Below, in pieces: positions 16,665 to 25,882 of a stretch of 64,000 nucleotides of DNA (positions are counted from its first letter, which is position 1; each line of letters begins with the position of its first letter). Location: the NCBI RefSeq assembly GCF_002056795.1, contig NZ_CP020104.1, forward strand, positions 3,855,001 to 3,919,000, written 5' to 3'. The position numbers and the translations under genes are program-made. The DNA comes from Spirosoma aerolatum (lineage in GTDB: Bacteria > Bacteroidota > Bacteroidia > Cytophagales > Spirosomataceae). Under the pieces are notes generated by a model. The model was not told the DNA's origin. It saw only the letters and a program-made list of their open reading frames with translations, and did no database searches.

Positions 16665-18942
16665 GGACAGAGGGCATCGAACCCAGCGTAGTGCTTGTTT
16701 GATATAAAGCCATCAGAAGTTTTTCGGGCGTCATGGGCGCATCGAATGGCATGTCGGCTTTTGGATTAAATGCCCGGATGGCATTCCGAAGGGCAAAATA
16801 AGCACCGATACCGTACATTAAGGGTGGCTCTCCGACCGCTTTCGACCGAAATATAGCCAGGTTATCCTGCTCAGTGTTTAGCGGCTCAATGGCTATTTCT
16901 TTGGGTACCGAATAGATGTCGGGCACTTTATAGGTCGATAACGCATTGGAACGTAACCGACCGGCTTTATCATACACGACTTCTTCCATAGTCATCCAGC
17001 CAAGCCCCTGCACAATCCCCCCTTCAATCTGCCCCTGATCAATAAGTGGGTTCATGCTGACACCAAAATCGTGGACTACTTTAACTGATTCCATCTCATA
17101 GGTTCCACGCAGGCAATCAACTGTCACTTCGATTATAGCGGTGCCATACACATGATAGGCAAACGGATGTCCTTTTTCCTGGCTGGCGTCGTAATGAATC
17201 TCGGGGGTGGCATAGTGTGCATGTTCGGACAGGCTGACCCGTTTGGTAAACGCTTCCATCACCAGTCGGTTCCAGTCCCAGTCAGTACGCTCACCGTTTA
17301 CGTAGACCCATTCATCCTTCAGGGAAATCGCTTCGGGGGTTGTTTGTAATTCCCCCGCAGCCACCACCTTTAGCCGCTGTGCAATGTCGGTACAGGCTAG
17401 TTGTACGGCTTTACCATTCAGGTCAGCGGTTGCACTGGCGGCAGAGGGCGATGTATTGGCAATTCGGTAGGTGCTCGTCGTCTGCAATTTCACCCGCTCG
17501 GGTCGAACAGACAGCGTTTGGGAAGCCACCTGGAGCATTTTTGTATTCACTCCCTGCCCCATTTCAACGGCACCCGTACTAACGCCCACGCTACCATCGG
17601 TATAGACATGCACCAACGCCCGTGCCTGGTTCATCCGGGTGTTCGTAAACGAGATTCCGAAGCAAATTGGCATCAACGCGAAGGCCTTCTTAGTCAATAG
17701 GTTAACACTGTTAAATGAATCAATTCTGGAACGGATCGATTCCAGGCTGTATAACTCAATCGCTTTGTGCCAGCAGGCCCGCGCTTCGCTTACGGCTTTC
17801 TGTCCATAGGCAAATTCATCGCCGGTTTTATTGAGGTTTTTAGCCTGTATGACCGATGCCTCGACCCCTAATGCCTCGGCAGCTCTGGCAATAGCGGCTT
17901 CGATAACGAACATGCCTTGCGGCCCTCCAAACCCCCGGAACGCCGTGTTCGGTGGAAGATGCGTTCGGCAACTGTAGGCTGTAGCGGTTACATTCGGAAT
18001 AAAATAGGTGTTGGTGCAATGAAACAAGGTTCGCTCGAGAACTGCCGGTGACAGGTCGGCAGCCGCCCCGGCATTCTGATAAAACGTGGCCTCATAGGCT
18101 ATAATCGTCAAATCGTCGTTCAGACCGATTTTAAAGTCCGATGAATACGGATGCCGTTTGCCGGTCATGGCCATATCCTCCATCCGATGCAGGGAATATT
18201 TAACGGGTTTTCGGAGCACATGAGCCGCCAGGGTACACAGAGCCGCCCACATATTGGCCTGATCTTCTTTACCACCAAATCCACCACCCAGCCGCGTCAC
18301 GTCGACATCGATCTGATGCATGGCCAGGCCCGACGACCGTGATACAGCCCGTTGTACTGCCGTTGGCCCCTGGGTCGATGAGTAAAGTTTTATGCCGTTG
18401 TTTTCCTGTGGAATAGCATATGCGCCCTGGGTTTCGATGTACAAATGCTCCTGGCCATTGGTTTCGGTACGTCCCTCAAAAATGTGCGTACACTGTGCCC
18501 AGGCGGCTGCGGTATCGCCCAGCTTGTGCGTTCGGGGCCTGACAATCAGCTCTCCTTTCGCCTGCGCTTCGCGAGGGTCGGTAATAATAGGTAGGGGATC
18601 AATAGCTACCGTTATTTTTTTAACGGCCTCCCGGGCGACAGCATCACTTTCGGCCACGACAAACACAATCGGCATCCCGCAGTAATGCACGTGCTGTTCG
18701 GCCAGTAAAGGTTCATCGGGAATGATACCCCCAATCTGGTTTTCGCCGGTTACATCTGTATAGGTAAACAATTTAACCACACCGGGCATGGCTTCAGCAA
18801 CAGACAAGTCCAGATTTCGGATAACTCCATGCGCCACTGGTGAGCCAAAGGCAGCACCAAACAATGTTCCCTGAATCAGCGGAATATCGTCCAGATACAC
18901 CGATTCTCCCCGCACATGCGTTCTGGAATCTATATTTTTCAT
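16621..18942 (-). CDS. xdhB: Xanthine dehydrogenase, molybdopterin-binding large subunit
   Basis: 773 residues, the usual length for the separate XdhB subunit. It begins directly with the aldehyde-oxidase a/b hammerhead (THVRGESVYLDDIP). Moco-contact loops are visible: TRLGGGFGGKEDQ, NTAFRGFGGPQGM and the C-terminal KAVGEPPLMYGIGAYFA, where the glutamate is the expected catalytic base. It hydroxylates hypoxanthine and xanthine towards urate. It lies between xdhC (overlapping) and xdhA (76 bp upstream); the latter gap contains repeated word sequences. Confidence 0.95.
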   Translation of the reverse strand: MKNIDSRTHVRGESVYLDDIPLIQGTLFGAAFGSPVAHGVIRNLDLSVAEAMPGVVKLFTYTDVTGENQIGGIIPDEPLLAEQHVHYCGMPIVFVVAESDAVAREAVKKITVAIDPLPIITDPREAQAKGELIVRPRTHKLGDTAAAWAQCTHIFEGRTETNGQEHLYIETQGAYAIPQENNGIKLYSSTQGPTAVQRAVSRSSGLAMHQIDVDVTRLGGGFGGKEDQANMWAALCTLAAHVLRKPVKYSLHRMEDMAMTGKRHPYSSDFKIGLNDDLTIIAYEATFYQNAGAAADLSPAVLERTLFHCTNTYFIPNVTATAYSCRTHLPPNTAFRGFGGPQGMFVIEAAIARAAEALGVEASVIQAKNLNKTGDEFAYGQKAVSEARACWHKAIELYSLESIRSRIDSFNSVNLLTKKAFALMPICFGISFTNTRMNQARALVHVYTDGSVGVSTGAVEMGQGVNTKMLQVASQTLSVRPERVKLQTTSTYRIANTSPSAASATADLNGKAVQLACTDIAQRLKVVAAGELQTTPEAISLKDEWVYVNGERTDWDWNRLVMEAFTKRVSLSEHAHYATPEIHYDASQEKGHPFAYHVYGTAIIEVTVDCLRGTYEMESVKVVHDFGVSMNPLIDQGQIEGGIVQGLGWMTMEEVVYDKAGRLRSNALSTYKVPDIYSVPKEIAIEPLNTEQDNLAIFRSKAVGEPPLMYGIGAYFALRNAIRAFNPKADMPFDAPMTPEKLLMALYQTSTTLGSMPSVHEQTEVVNRLATHP

Positions 18943-18960
18943 CGACTTATCCTGATTTTA

Positions 18961-19009
18961 TATAGAACACAGATTTTTATGATCGTTATGATTGACACAG
19001 ATCGTAACA
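18961..19009. repeat. Word-type repeat upstream of xdhB, direct and inverted copies flank xdhA
   Basis: TATGATCGTTATGATTGAC at 18978-18996 recurs exactly at 20484-20502, on the other side of xdhA. The adjoining tagaacacagatttttatga (18963-18982) recurs inverted, with one change, at 20532-20551. Both gaps therefore carry the same set of short words, and xdhA sits between them. Confidence 0.85.
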
Positions 19010-19018
19010 AGCTGCGTT

Positions 19019-20476
19019 TTATGGCATCAACAACAATTCTGCCTTTAACTCTGGAAACAACTTGATAAAATGCGCTTTGATCAATTGACTGAGCAATAGT
19101 CGTTTGTAGGCTTCTGTTCCTCGTGCATCGCTGATGGGTGTAATTTCCGTTTGAGCCACATTCACGGCTTCGAGAATCAACGCTTCACTGATTGATTGGT
19201 CGGTTAAAAATGCTTCGGTATTGGTTAGCCGTTTAGGAATGGGCGCCACACCACCTGCCGATAGTTTTACCGAGGTTATTCTATTACCTACGACGATCAG
19301 TTGAATGGCCGAATTGACGCTGGCAATATCCAGATGGGTACGCTTACTCACCTTTTCGAAATTGAACCGTGTAGTATTAGCTGTCAGGTTGAATCCTATA
19401 CGCACCAGAAACTCCTCTGGCCGTTTATCGAGTGTTTTATACCCCAGATACAGGTGCCTCAAAGGCAACTCCCGATTTTGTACACCGTCGCTCAAGGTAA
19501 TGACGGCGTCCAGCGCCAGAAAGATGATCGTAAAATCGCCAATCGGCGAGGCATTGATGAAGTTGCCGCCAAGGGTTGCCATATTACGGATTGGCGTCGA
19601 AGATACCAGCTTTGTATACGCCTTGAAGTCAGGGAAGTATTGCTTCATCACAGGTGATTCAACCAAATCGGACACCGCTGTCGAGGGACCGATCCAACAC
19701 TGACTCCCATCCTGCCAGATTCCCTGTAATTCAGTTTTATCGGCTAAAAACCGGATCGATGCGTCTTTGATCTCATCGTGTTTTTGCACATATACATCCG
19801 TTCCTCCGCCAACACGTTGCGCCACTGGATCATCCTGTTTCAACTCACCATTCAGGTTCGCCGTCATTTCCTGTAACCGCTCTTCGATCGTAGCGAAATA
19901 GGCTGGTAAAATCCCCCGATCGGCTACAAATTGCGTGGGTGATTCATTATCCTGTCGTAATCGTACCAGTTCGGCCACACGTCCGGCTGCCCGCTCAATC
20001 GACTTATAGCCTGTACAACGGCAAATGTTCCCATCAACGGCGGCTATAGCGTTTGCTGTAGTCGATGCTGTATGACTGAGGCAGTACCCGGCCAGTGACA
20101 TCACAAAGCCGGGTGTACAGAACCCGCACTGAGTTGCCGACTCATCGGCCATTGCCTGCTGAATAGGATTCAGATCATCCGTATTGATCCCTTCAATCGT
20201 TACGATGTGTTTTCCATGCGCATTGCCCAATGGCATCAGGCAGGACGTAGCCGTCCGATAACGAAGCCCACCAGTCGATACATCGCCCACCAGCACGGTA
20301 CAGGCTCCGCAATCCCCTTCCCGACAGCCAATTTTAGTTCCCGTCAGGTGTTGATGATAGCGCACAAAGTCGAGCACCGTCATTCCCGGTGGCAGCGTCG
20401 TACGAACATCTTTCGTATTTAAAATAAAAGAAATCAATTCGATTCGGGCGTTTTTCTGAGTGTAGTAATCGAACAC
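19019..20476 (-). CDS. xdhA: Xanthine dehydrogenase small subunit (2Fe-2S and FAD domains)
   Basis: 485 residues. The plant-type 2Fe-2S domain has CREGDCGACTVLVG; the second 2Fe-2S domain has TQCGFCTPGFVM and GNICRCTGYKSIERA. The FAD-binding domain follows from ~200 (RVGGGTDVYVQKHDEI, RNMATLGGNFINASPIGD). It passes electrons from the molybdenum centre of XdhB to NAD+. The start is GTG at 20474-20476, because the ferredoxin-like fold begins within ten residues and there is no earlier ATG. The gap to preA is 106 bp and carries repeats. Confidence 0.93.
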   Translation of the reverse strand: MFDYYTQKNARIELISFILNTKDVRTTLPPGMTVLDFVRYHQHLTGTKIGCREGDCGACTVLVGDVSTGGLRYRTATSCLMPLGNAHGKHIVTIEGINTDDLNPIQQAMADESATQCGFCTPGFVMSLAGYCLSHTASTTANAIAAVDGNICRCTGYKSIERAAGRVAELVRLRQDNESPTQFVADRGILPAYFATIEERLQEMTANLNGELKQDDPVAQRVGGGTDVYVQKHDEIKDASIRFLADKTELQGIWQDGSQCWIGPSTAVSDLVESPVMKQYFPDFKAYTKLVSSTPIRNMATLGGNFINASPIGDFTIIFLALDAVITLSDGVQNRELPLRHLYLGYKTLDKRPEEFLVRIGFNLTANTTRFNFEKVSKRTHLDIASVNSAIQLIVVGNRITSVKLSAGGVAPIPKRLTNTEAFLTDQSISEALILEAVNVAQTEITPISDARGTEAYKRLLLSQLIKAHFIKLFPELKAELLLMP

Positions 20477-20483
20477 CGATTAG

Positions 20484-20552
20484 TATGATCGTTATGATTG
20501 ACGTAGATTGTAACTGCATCGGCAGCTCGGTATCATAAAAATCCGTGTTCTA
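20484..20552. repeat. Word-type repeat between xdhA and preA
   Basis: Contains the exact 19-bp match TATGATCGTTATGATTGAC (20484-20502) to the xdhA-xdhB gap, followed by gtagattgtaac, close to the acagatcgtaac found there. An inverted copy of the neighbouring word follows (atcataaaaatccgtgttct, 20532-20551). Confidence 0.8.
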
Positions 20553-20582
20553 CACAGTTTAAACCTTTATGGATTACTTGTA

Positions 20583-21851
20583 TTAGTGGTCATTCAGGGG
20601 TAGGCCGCGCCGTTGGAATTCTTTCCAGTTGAGGTACTCATCGCCCTTTCGTTGCTCTACCATCGTAATACATTCATCGACGGGGCAAACCAATTTACAC
20701 AAATTACAACCAACACACTCGTTTTCAATGATCGAATAGGTATTATAAGGCTTTCCATACGTCAGATTGATAGCCTGATGGGACGTGTCTTCACAGGCGA
20801 TATAGCATAGACCACAGTGAATGCACTTGTCCTGGTTGATGTTGGCAACAATGTGATAATTAATATCAAGGTCTTCCCAGTGTGTGATGGTTGGAACCGA
20901 TTTACCAATGAAGTCATAAACGGTTTTAAACCCTTTTTCGTCCATCCAGTTGTTTAGCCCATCGCACAGGTCATCGATGATTCGAAAACCATGCTTCATA
21001 ACGGCCGTGCAAACCTGCACCGATGTGGCCCCCAACAACATAAACTCGGCAGCATCTTTCCAGGTACTAATGCCCCCAATCCCTGAGATCGGTACGCGCG
21101 ACGTAACCGGGTCCTGGGCAATGGTCGTCAGCATTTTCAGGGCGATGGGTTTCACCGCCGGTCCGCAATACCCGCCGTATACCGACTTCCCGGCCACATA
21201 TGGATTTGGCACCAATGTATTTAGATCGACCCCCGTCACGGACTGAATCGTATTGATCAGTGAAAGCGCATTGGTTCCTCCCTCAACCGAGGCCCGACCC
21301 GTTGGCACAACCGAATGCACGTTGGGCGTTAATTTGGTAATGACCGGAATTGTGGCCTTTTCCATCACCCATTCCACCACCATTTTAGCGATTTCGGGGT
21401 CCTGTCCAACGGCCGCGCCCATGCCCCGCTCGGTCATACCATGTGGGCAACCGAAGTTCAGTTCAAGCCCATGGGCGCCCGTATCTTCGACCTGCGCAAT
21501 CAGTTCGTGCCATTTCTCACGGGTATTATCCGCCATGAGCGATACGACCATTGCCCGGTCGGGAAACTCCCGAACGCACTCAGCAATTTCGCGCAAGTTT
21601 ATATCAAGGGGCCGATCCGAAATCAGTTCTATATTATTCAACCCCATTACTTTGGTGCCGTTGTAATCGACAGCCGAGTAGCGCGACGACACATTCTTGA
21701 CCTGCGAACCCAGCGTTTTCCAGACAACACCGCCCCAACCGGCCTCAAAAGCCCGTAGTACATTATATTTTTTATCCGTCGGCGGAGCGCTCGCCAGCCA
21801 GTACGGATTTGGCGATTTGATACCTAGGAAGTTAGTGCTTAAATCTGCCAT
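20583..21851 (-). CDS. preA: NAD-dependent dihydropyrimidine dehydrogenase, subunit PreA
   Basis: Reduces uracil and thymine to their 5,6-dihydro forms together with PreT. The FMN-binding dihydroorotate-dehydrogenase-like barrel fills ~1-330 (NPYWLASAPPTDKKYN, ELNFGCPHGMTERG with the catalytic region nearby). Two 4Fe-4S clusters close the protein: CIHCGLCYIACED and CVGCNLCKLVCPVDEC. The start chosen is the ATG at 21849-21851 (MADLSTNFLGIKS), 422 residues. A longer frame to 21935 would translate the inverted repeat in the gap and has no family counterpart. preT lies immediately upstream. Confidence 0.94.
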   Translation of the reverse strand: MADLSTNFLGIKSPNPYWLASAPPTDKKYNVLRAFEAGWGGVVWKTLGSQVKNVSSRYSAVDYNGTKVMGLNNIELISDRPLDINLREIAECVREFPDRAMVVSLMADNTREKWHELIAQVEDTGAHGLELNFGCPHGMTERGMGAAVGQDPEIAKMVVEWVMEKATIPVITKLTPNVHSVVPTGRASVEGGTNALSLINTIQSVTGVDLNTLVPNPYVAGKSVYGGYCGPAVKPIALKMLTTIAQDPVTSRVPISGIGGISTWKDAAEFMLLGATSVQVCTAVMKHGFRIIDDLCDGLNNWMDEKGFKTVYDFIGKSVPTITHWEDLDINYHIVANINQDKCIHCGLCYIACEDTSHQAINLTYGKPYNTYSIIENECVGCNLCKLVCPVDECITMVEQRKGDEYLNWKEFQRRGLPLNDH

Positions 21852-21858
21852 GTTTAAA

Positions 21859-21953
21859 GAGTGAAAGAGCGAATGAGTGAAAGAGTGGAGGTTGCTTATG
21901 CCGGAGTTTGTCACACCAGCGATTCGCTCTTTCACTCATTCGCTCTTTCACTC
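21859..21953. repeat. 27-bp inverted repeat at the preT/preA junction
   Basis: 21859-21885 and 21927-21953 are perfectly complementary over 27 bases. Each arm holds two copies of the word GAGTGAAAGAGCGAAT. The right arm encodes the last residues and the stop codon of preT (MSERANE, stop at 21932-21934), so the palindrome has become the 3' end of the gene. There is no terminator-like T-run. Confidence 0.92.
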
Positions 21954-23283
21954 ATTGTTTTTAATATCGCTCGTGCTCCGTCTTTACCTGCCTGTACGGC
22001 ATCGACCACTTCTTTACCGCCATTGACACAGTCACCACCAGCAAAAACACCGGGGATGTTGGTTTCGCAGTTTTCGTTGATCGCCAGTTTACCGTACCAG
22101 TTTGTAAGCTGGTTGGCAGTTACCAGTTCCTCGTAGGGAATTTGTCCGGCGGCTTTGATCACCATATCGACATCCAACGTAATGGTTTCACCTGTTTCCA
22201 CGGGTGTACGACGGCCACTGGTATCAGGGACGCTCAGTTCCATAACGTTACAAACCAGTTGGGTAACCCGCCCATTTTCGCCCAGGATTTCTTTGGGTGA
22301 TGCCAGCCAGATCAGGTTGCAGCCGTCCAGTTTTGCCAGATTCAATTCGACTTCGGTACTTGGCATTTCAGCCTGCGTCCGACGATACACAATGGTTACC
22401 TCTTTGGCTCCCAGTCGTTTAGCCTGTGTTGCCGCATCGATAGCCGTCATACCCAGCCCGATAACCGCCACTTTATCGCCCACCGGAACAGACGGGTAGC
22501 CTTTCTCCCGAATGTCGTAGATAAATCGAATGGCATCCTGAACACCTTCAAGGTCTTCGCCGGGAATACCCAAATGGCGGGCAACACCAACACCAATACC
22601 CAGATACACAGCGTCGTAATTGGCCTGAAGTTCGGCTAATGTCACGTTTCGGCCTAGTTCCTGATCGTATTTGATGGTAATGCCACCGAGTGCTGTGATA
22701 AAATTTACTTCGTCTTCACAAAACTGGGGCGTCACTTTATAGGCAGCTATACCGTAGGTCATTAAACCGCCCCCTTTGCTCTCTTTCTCGTAGATCGTCA
22801 CATCGACCCCTTCTCGGCTTAATACGTGGGCACAACTCAACCCTGCCGGCCCTGCACCCACTACGGCCACTTTTTTACCTACAGAAGGCTTTCGCTGAAA
22901 CAGGGGCCACTTTTGCGCAATGGCTTTTTCGGTCGAATAACGTTGGAGACGGGCAATCGGAATGGGGGGTTCATCGAGCAGATTATATACACAGGCGCCT
23001 TCGCACAGCTTTTCGACTGGACAGACTTTCGAACAGCCCCCCCCATGATGTTGGCGTCCAGAATCGTATAGGCCGAACCTTTCAGGTTGTCGGTGGTAAT
23101 CTGTTTGATGAATTTAGGAATATTGATACTCGTCGGGCAGCTTTTCGTACATGGAGCATCGTAACAAAACAGACAGCGATTGGCTTCCACCAAAGCCGCT
23201 TCGCGTGATTCGAAGGGCGGGTGAATGTCGCTGAAGTTTTGCTCGTACTGTTCAGTCGTTAATCGGTTATTGAGGATAGCCAT
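21932..23283 (-). pseudogene. preT: Dihydropyrimidine dehydrogenase subunit PreT, split by a one-base frameshift in a G8 tract
   Basis: Two frames make one protein. The upstream frame (from ATG 23281-23283) has CLFCYDAPCTKSCPTSINIP, then runs into a run of eight G on the coding strand (23037-23044). The downstream frame then reads CSKVCPVEKLCEGACVYN and continues through the dinucleotide-binding VAVVGAGPAGLSCAHVL and the NAD-binding VAVIGLGMTAIDAA to 21932. Adding one G gives an intact 450-residue PreT-like chain with both 4Fe-4S motifs. As it stands, translation would stop early at about 135 residues. PreT takes electrons from NAD(P)H for PreA. The loss could be real, phase-variable or a homopolymer sequencing error. 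Confidence 0.88.
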
Positions 23284-23295
23284 AGTCAAGGAGCG

Positions 23296-23381
23296 AGGAG
23301 CGAGGAGTTAGGCGTGAGAATAGCTTGCGCAAGCCAAAGGGAGTACGCGTCAACCATTCTCACACCTAACTCCTCGCTCCT
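23296..23381. repeat. 26-bp inverted repeat between the ureidopropionase and preT genes
   Basis: 23296-23321 and 23356-23381 are complementary over 26 bases with one G-T pair; loop 34 bases. Each arm uses the word GGAGCGA followed by ggagttaggygtgagaat. It fills most of the 105-bp gap between two co-directional genes and lacks a T-run. Confidence 0.9.
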
Positions 23382-23388
23382 ATTACTT

Positions 23389-24255
23389 TTACAATTCCAC
23401 CAATTCCTTATACGTTTCTGGGCGTCGGTCGCGGAAGAACTGCCAGACACTGCGTACCTCGTCGATCATATCCAAATCGAATTCAGCAATGAGTAGTTCA
23501 TCGTTATCTTCTGAAGCCTGAGCAAAGATTTGGCCGCGTGGATCAACGAAATACGAAGAGCCATAAAACCGACCCAGATTCCAGGGTTTTTCTTCGCCTA
23601 CACGGTTGATGCAGCCCATAAAATAGCCATTGGCGGCTGCATGGGCGGGCTGTTCCAGTTTCCAGAGGTATTGCGACAGGCCAGCTACCGTTGCCGACGG
23701 ATTATACACAATCTCGGCCCCGTTCAATCCCAGGCAGCGGGCCCCATCAGGGAAGTGACGGTCGTAGCAGATATACACCCCGATTTTAGCATAGCGTGTC
23801 TGGAATACGGGATAGCCCAGATTGCCGGGTTTAAAGAAAAATTTCTCCCAGAAACCCGATGTATGTGGAATGTGATTCTTGCGGTATTTGCCCAGATACG
23901 TGCCATCGGCATCGATCACAGCAGCCGTATTATACAGAACCCCAGCCTGTTCCTTTTCATAGACCGGAACAATCATCACCATATTATACTTTTTGGCATA
24001 TTCCGCCATCCTGTCAGTGGTAGGGCCAGGCACCGTTTCGGCGGATTTGTACCAGTCGGCATTCTGTCCCGGACAGAAATAGGGTGTATTGAATATTTCC
24101 TGCAAACACAGAATCTGAACGCCTTTCTGACCGGCTTCTTCAATAAGCGGGATGTGCTTCTGCACCATCGCTTCTTTAATTTCCTCTATCGTACCTTCGC
24201 CTTCGGTCATTGGAAGGCTCATCTGGATCAATCCCGATTTAATGATTCGTGGCAT
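23389..24255 (-). CDS. Nitrilase-superfamily amidohydrolase, probable beta-ureidopropionase
   Basis: 288 residues. The Glu-Lys-Cys triad of the carbon-nitrogen hydrolases is present: LCLQEIFNTPYF, GKYRKNHIPH and GVYICYDRHFPDGARCL. The sequence type (GFWEKFFFKPGN, CINRVGEEKPWN) is that of N-carbamoyl-beta-alanine or N-carbamoylputrescine amidases. Placement between dihydropyrimidinase and preT argues for cleavage of 3-ureidopropionate to beta-alanine, CO2 and ammonia, the third step of reductive pyrimidine breakdown. An N-carbamoylputrescine role is the main alternative. Confidence 0.9.
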   Translation of the reverse strand: MPRIIKSGLIQMSLPMTEGEGTIEEIKEAMVQKHIPLIEEAGQKGVQILCLQEIFNTPYFCPGQNADWYKSAETVPGPTTDRMAEYAKKYNMVMIVPVYEKEQAGVLYNTAAVIDADGTYLGKYRKNHIPHTSGFWEKFFFKPGNLGYPVFQTRYAKIGVYICYDRHFPDGARCLGLNGAEIVYNPSATVAGLSQYLWKLEQPAHAAANGYFMGCINRVGEEKPWNLGRFYGSSYFVDPRGQIFAQASEDNDELLIAEFDLDMIDEVRSVWQFFRDRRPETYKELVEL

Positions 24256-24285
24256 ACTTACGTTGGGTTTGTTGGTTTCGCTGGG

Positions 24286-24341
24286 GCAGGGAACCTGGGG
24301 CGTGGAGAAATACTACAAACTCTTTGCCCCAAACTCCCTGC
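24286..24341. repeat. Imperfect inverted repeat between hydA and the ureidopropionase gene
   Basis: 24286-24302 and 24325-24341 pair over 17 positions with four mismatches. The sequence uses words such as GCAGGGAACCTGGGGC. It is a weaker member of the palindromes found in most gaps of this cluster. Confidence 0.4.
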
Positions 24342-24350
24342 TCCATGCCT

Positions 24351-25733
24351 TTAAATCGTTCCGCTTACTTTTTTGCGCTTAATAAATTGGCCATATCCCT
24401 TGTCAACCAGACACTTATTATCATCAACAGCAACCGTGCCGCGTAATAGAACTATTTTTACCTTACCGGTCAGTTCCCAGCCTTCATAGCCAGAATAATC
24501 GACGTTCATGTGGTGGGTTTTGGCCGACAGGGTGTGTTTTTCTTCCGGGTCAAAAATAACGATATCAGCATCGCTTCCTATCCCGATGGTCCCTTTCCGG
24601 GGAAACATACCAAAAATCTTGGCAGGGTTGGTACAGGCCACTTCCACGTACTTATTCAATGTGATTTTGCCTTTCCCGACGCCTTCGCTGTACAATAATT
24701 CCATGCGGTTTTCGATAGCCGGGTGCCCGTTCGGAATCTTTGAGAAATCCTCCTTGCCCATTAGCTTCTGCTCCCACATAAACGGACAATGGTCGGTCGC
24801 CACCACCTGTACAAGTCCCTGATTGATACCGGCCCAAAGGGCTTGCTGGTCTTTCTTCTCCCGCAAAGGCGGACTCATCACCCATTTGGCTCCTTCAAAA
24901 TTCTTCTCATAAAGAGACGCATCCAGTATCAGATACTGAATACAGGTCTCGGCAAACACTTTCTGGTTCCGGCGAGTGGCATTCCGTACCCCATTCAACG
25001 CCCCTTCGCAGGTCATGTGTACGATATAGCCGGGGCAACCCGTATAGTCGGCCAGGTCGGTAAACCGGCAGCTCGCTTCGGCTTCCGTAACTTCGGGTTG
25101 GGATAAATAATGATAAAGCGGAGTCAATTTCCCTTCCGACCGGTGTTTGGCAATCAGGTAATCAATCATATCCCCATTGGTAGCATGAACGGTCACCATG
25201 CCGCCCTGCTTTTTCACCTCCTGCATCAGGCCGACCATCTGGCTGTCGTTAATCATCAAGGCCCCTTTATAGGCCATAAAGGTTTTAAACGACGTAATTC
25301 CTTCGTCTTCAACCATACCCTTGATCTCCGCCTTCGAATCCTCATTGAAGTCCGTTACAGCCATGTGAAAGCTATAATCCCCAACGGCCGTTCCACGGGC
25401 GCGGGAATTCCAGTCGGTAAGGGCGTCTCTCAGCGAATGCCCCTGTTTCTGCAAAACGAAATCAATAACCGTTGTGGTGCCGCCAAAGAGTGCCGCCCGT
25501 GTTCCGGTTTCATAGGTATCGCTCGAGAACGTACCCATAAACGGCATGGACAAATGCACATGCGGGTCAATTCCTCCCGGAAAAACGAGCTTCCCCGATG
25601 CATCAATTACGGTATCGGCCTGAATAGGCAAATTCTTCCCTATAGCCGAAATGGTTTCACCTTCAATGTAAATATCCGCAACGTAATCCTCAGCCGCCGT
25701 AATAACCCGGCCATTTTTAATGAGTATAGACAT
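24351..25733 (-). CDS. hydA: Dihydropyrimidinase
   Basis: 460 residues, cyclic amidohydrolase opening 5,6-dihydrouracil or dihydrothymine to the ureido acid. Metal ligands are visible: the HxH of FPGGIDPHVHLSMPF, the carboxylated-lysine site ITSFKTFMAYKGA, TVHATNGD, and the aspartate of VVATDHCPF. The C-terminus carries GSDADIVIFDPEEKHT, typical of the family. It is second in the pathway after PreTA, and its neighbours on both sides are the transporter and the next enzyme. Confidence 0.95.
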   Translation of the reverse strand: MSILIKNGRVITAAEDYVADIYIEGETISAIGKNLPIQADTVIDASGKLVFPGGIDPHVHLSMPFMGTFSSDTYETGTRAALFGGTTTVIDFVLQKQGHSLRDALTDWNSRARGTAVGDYSFHMAVTDFNEDSKAEIKGMVEDEGITSFKTFMAYKGALMINDSQMVGLMQEVKKQGGMVTVHATNGDMIDYLIAKHRSEGKLTPLYHYLSQPEVTEAEASCRFTDLADYTGCPGYIVHMTCEGALNGVRNATRRNQKVFAETCIQYLILDASLYEKNFEGAKWVMSPPLREKKDQQALWAGINQGLVQVVATDHCPFMWEQKLMGKEDFSKIPNGHPAIENRMELLYSEGVGKGKITLNKYVEVACTNPAKIFGMFPRKGTIGIGSDADIVIFDPEEKHTLSAKTHHMNVDYSGYEGWELTGKVKIVLLRGTVAVDDNKCLVDKGYGQFIKRKKVSGTI

Positions 25734-25882
25734 TGGCTAAACTCTCTTCAACAGGAAGAGATGAACTGCTTATGGTTTCTAAAATACCGACCTTTTCCCT
25801 GTTGATGAGGGACTGTACATGTAAAACGAAAAAAAGGCTATGGTATCGTACGATTTACTTTAGGTGCCTGCAGGAGCGCTAC

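Noticed and set aside
20583..21935. Longer PreA start (MKERIAGVTNSG...) at 21935
   Set aside because: The extra 28 residues are encoded by the inverted repeat and the end of preT; PreA proteins begin at MADLSTNF-like sequence.
25110..25805. 231-codon rightward ORF opposite hydA
   Set aside because: It is the antisense shadow of hydA codons; composition is rich in His, Arg and Gly in the way typical of reverse-frame translations and has no family features. The same holds for 23530-24354 opposite the ureidopropionase gene.
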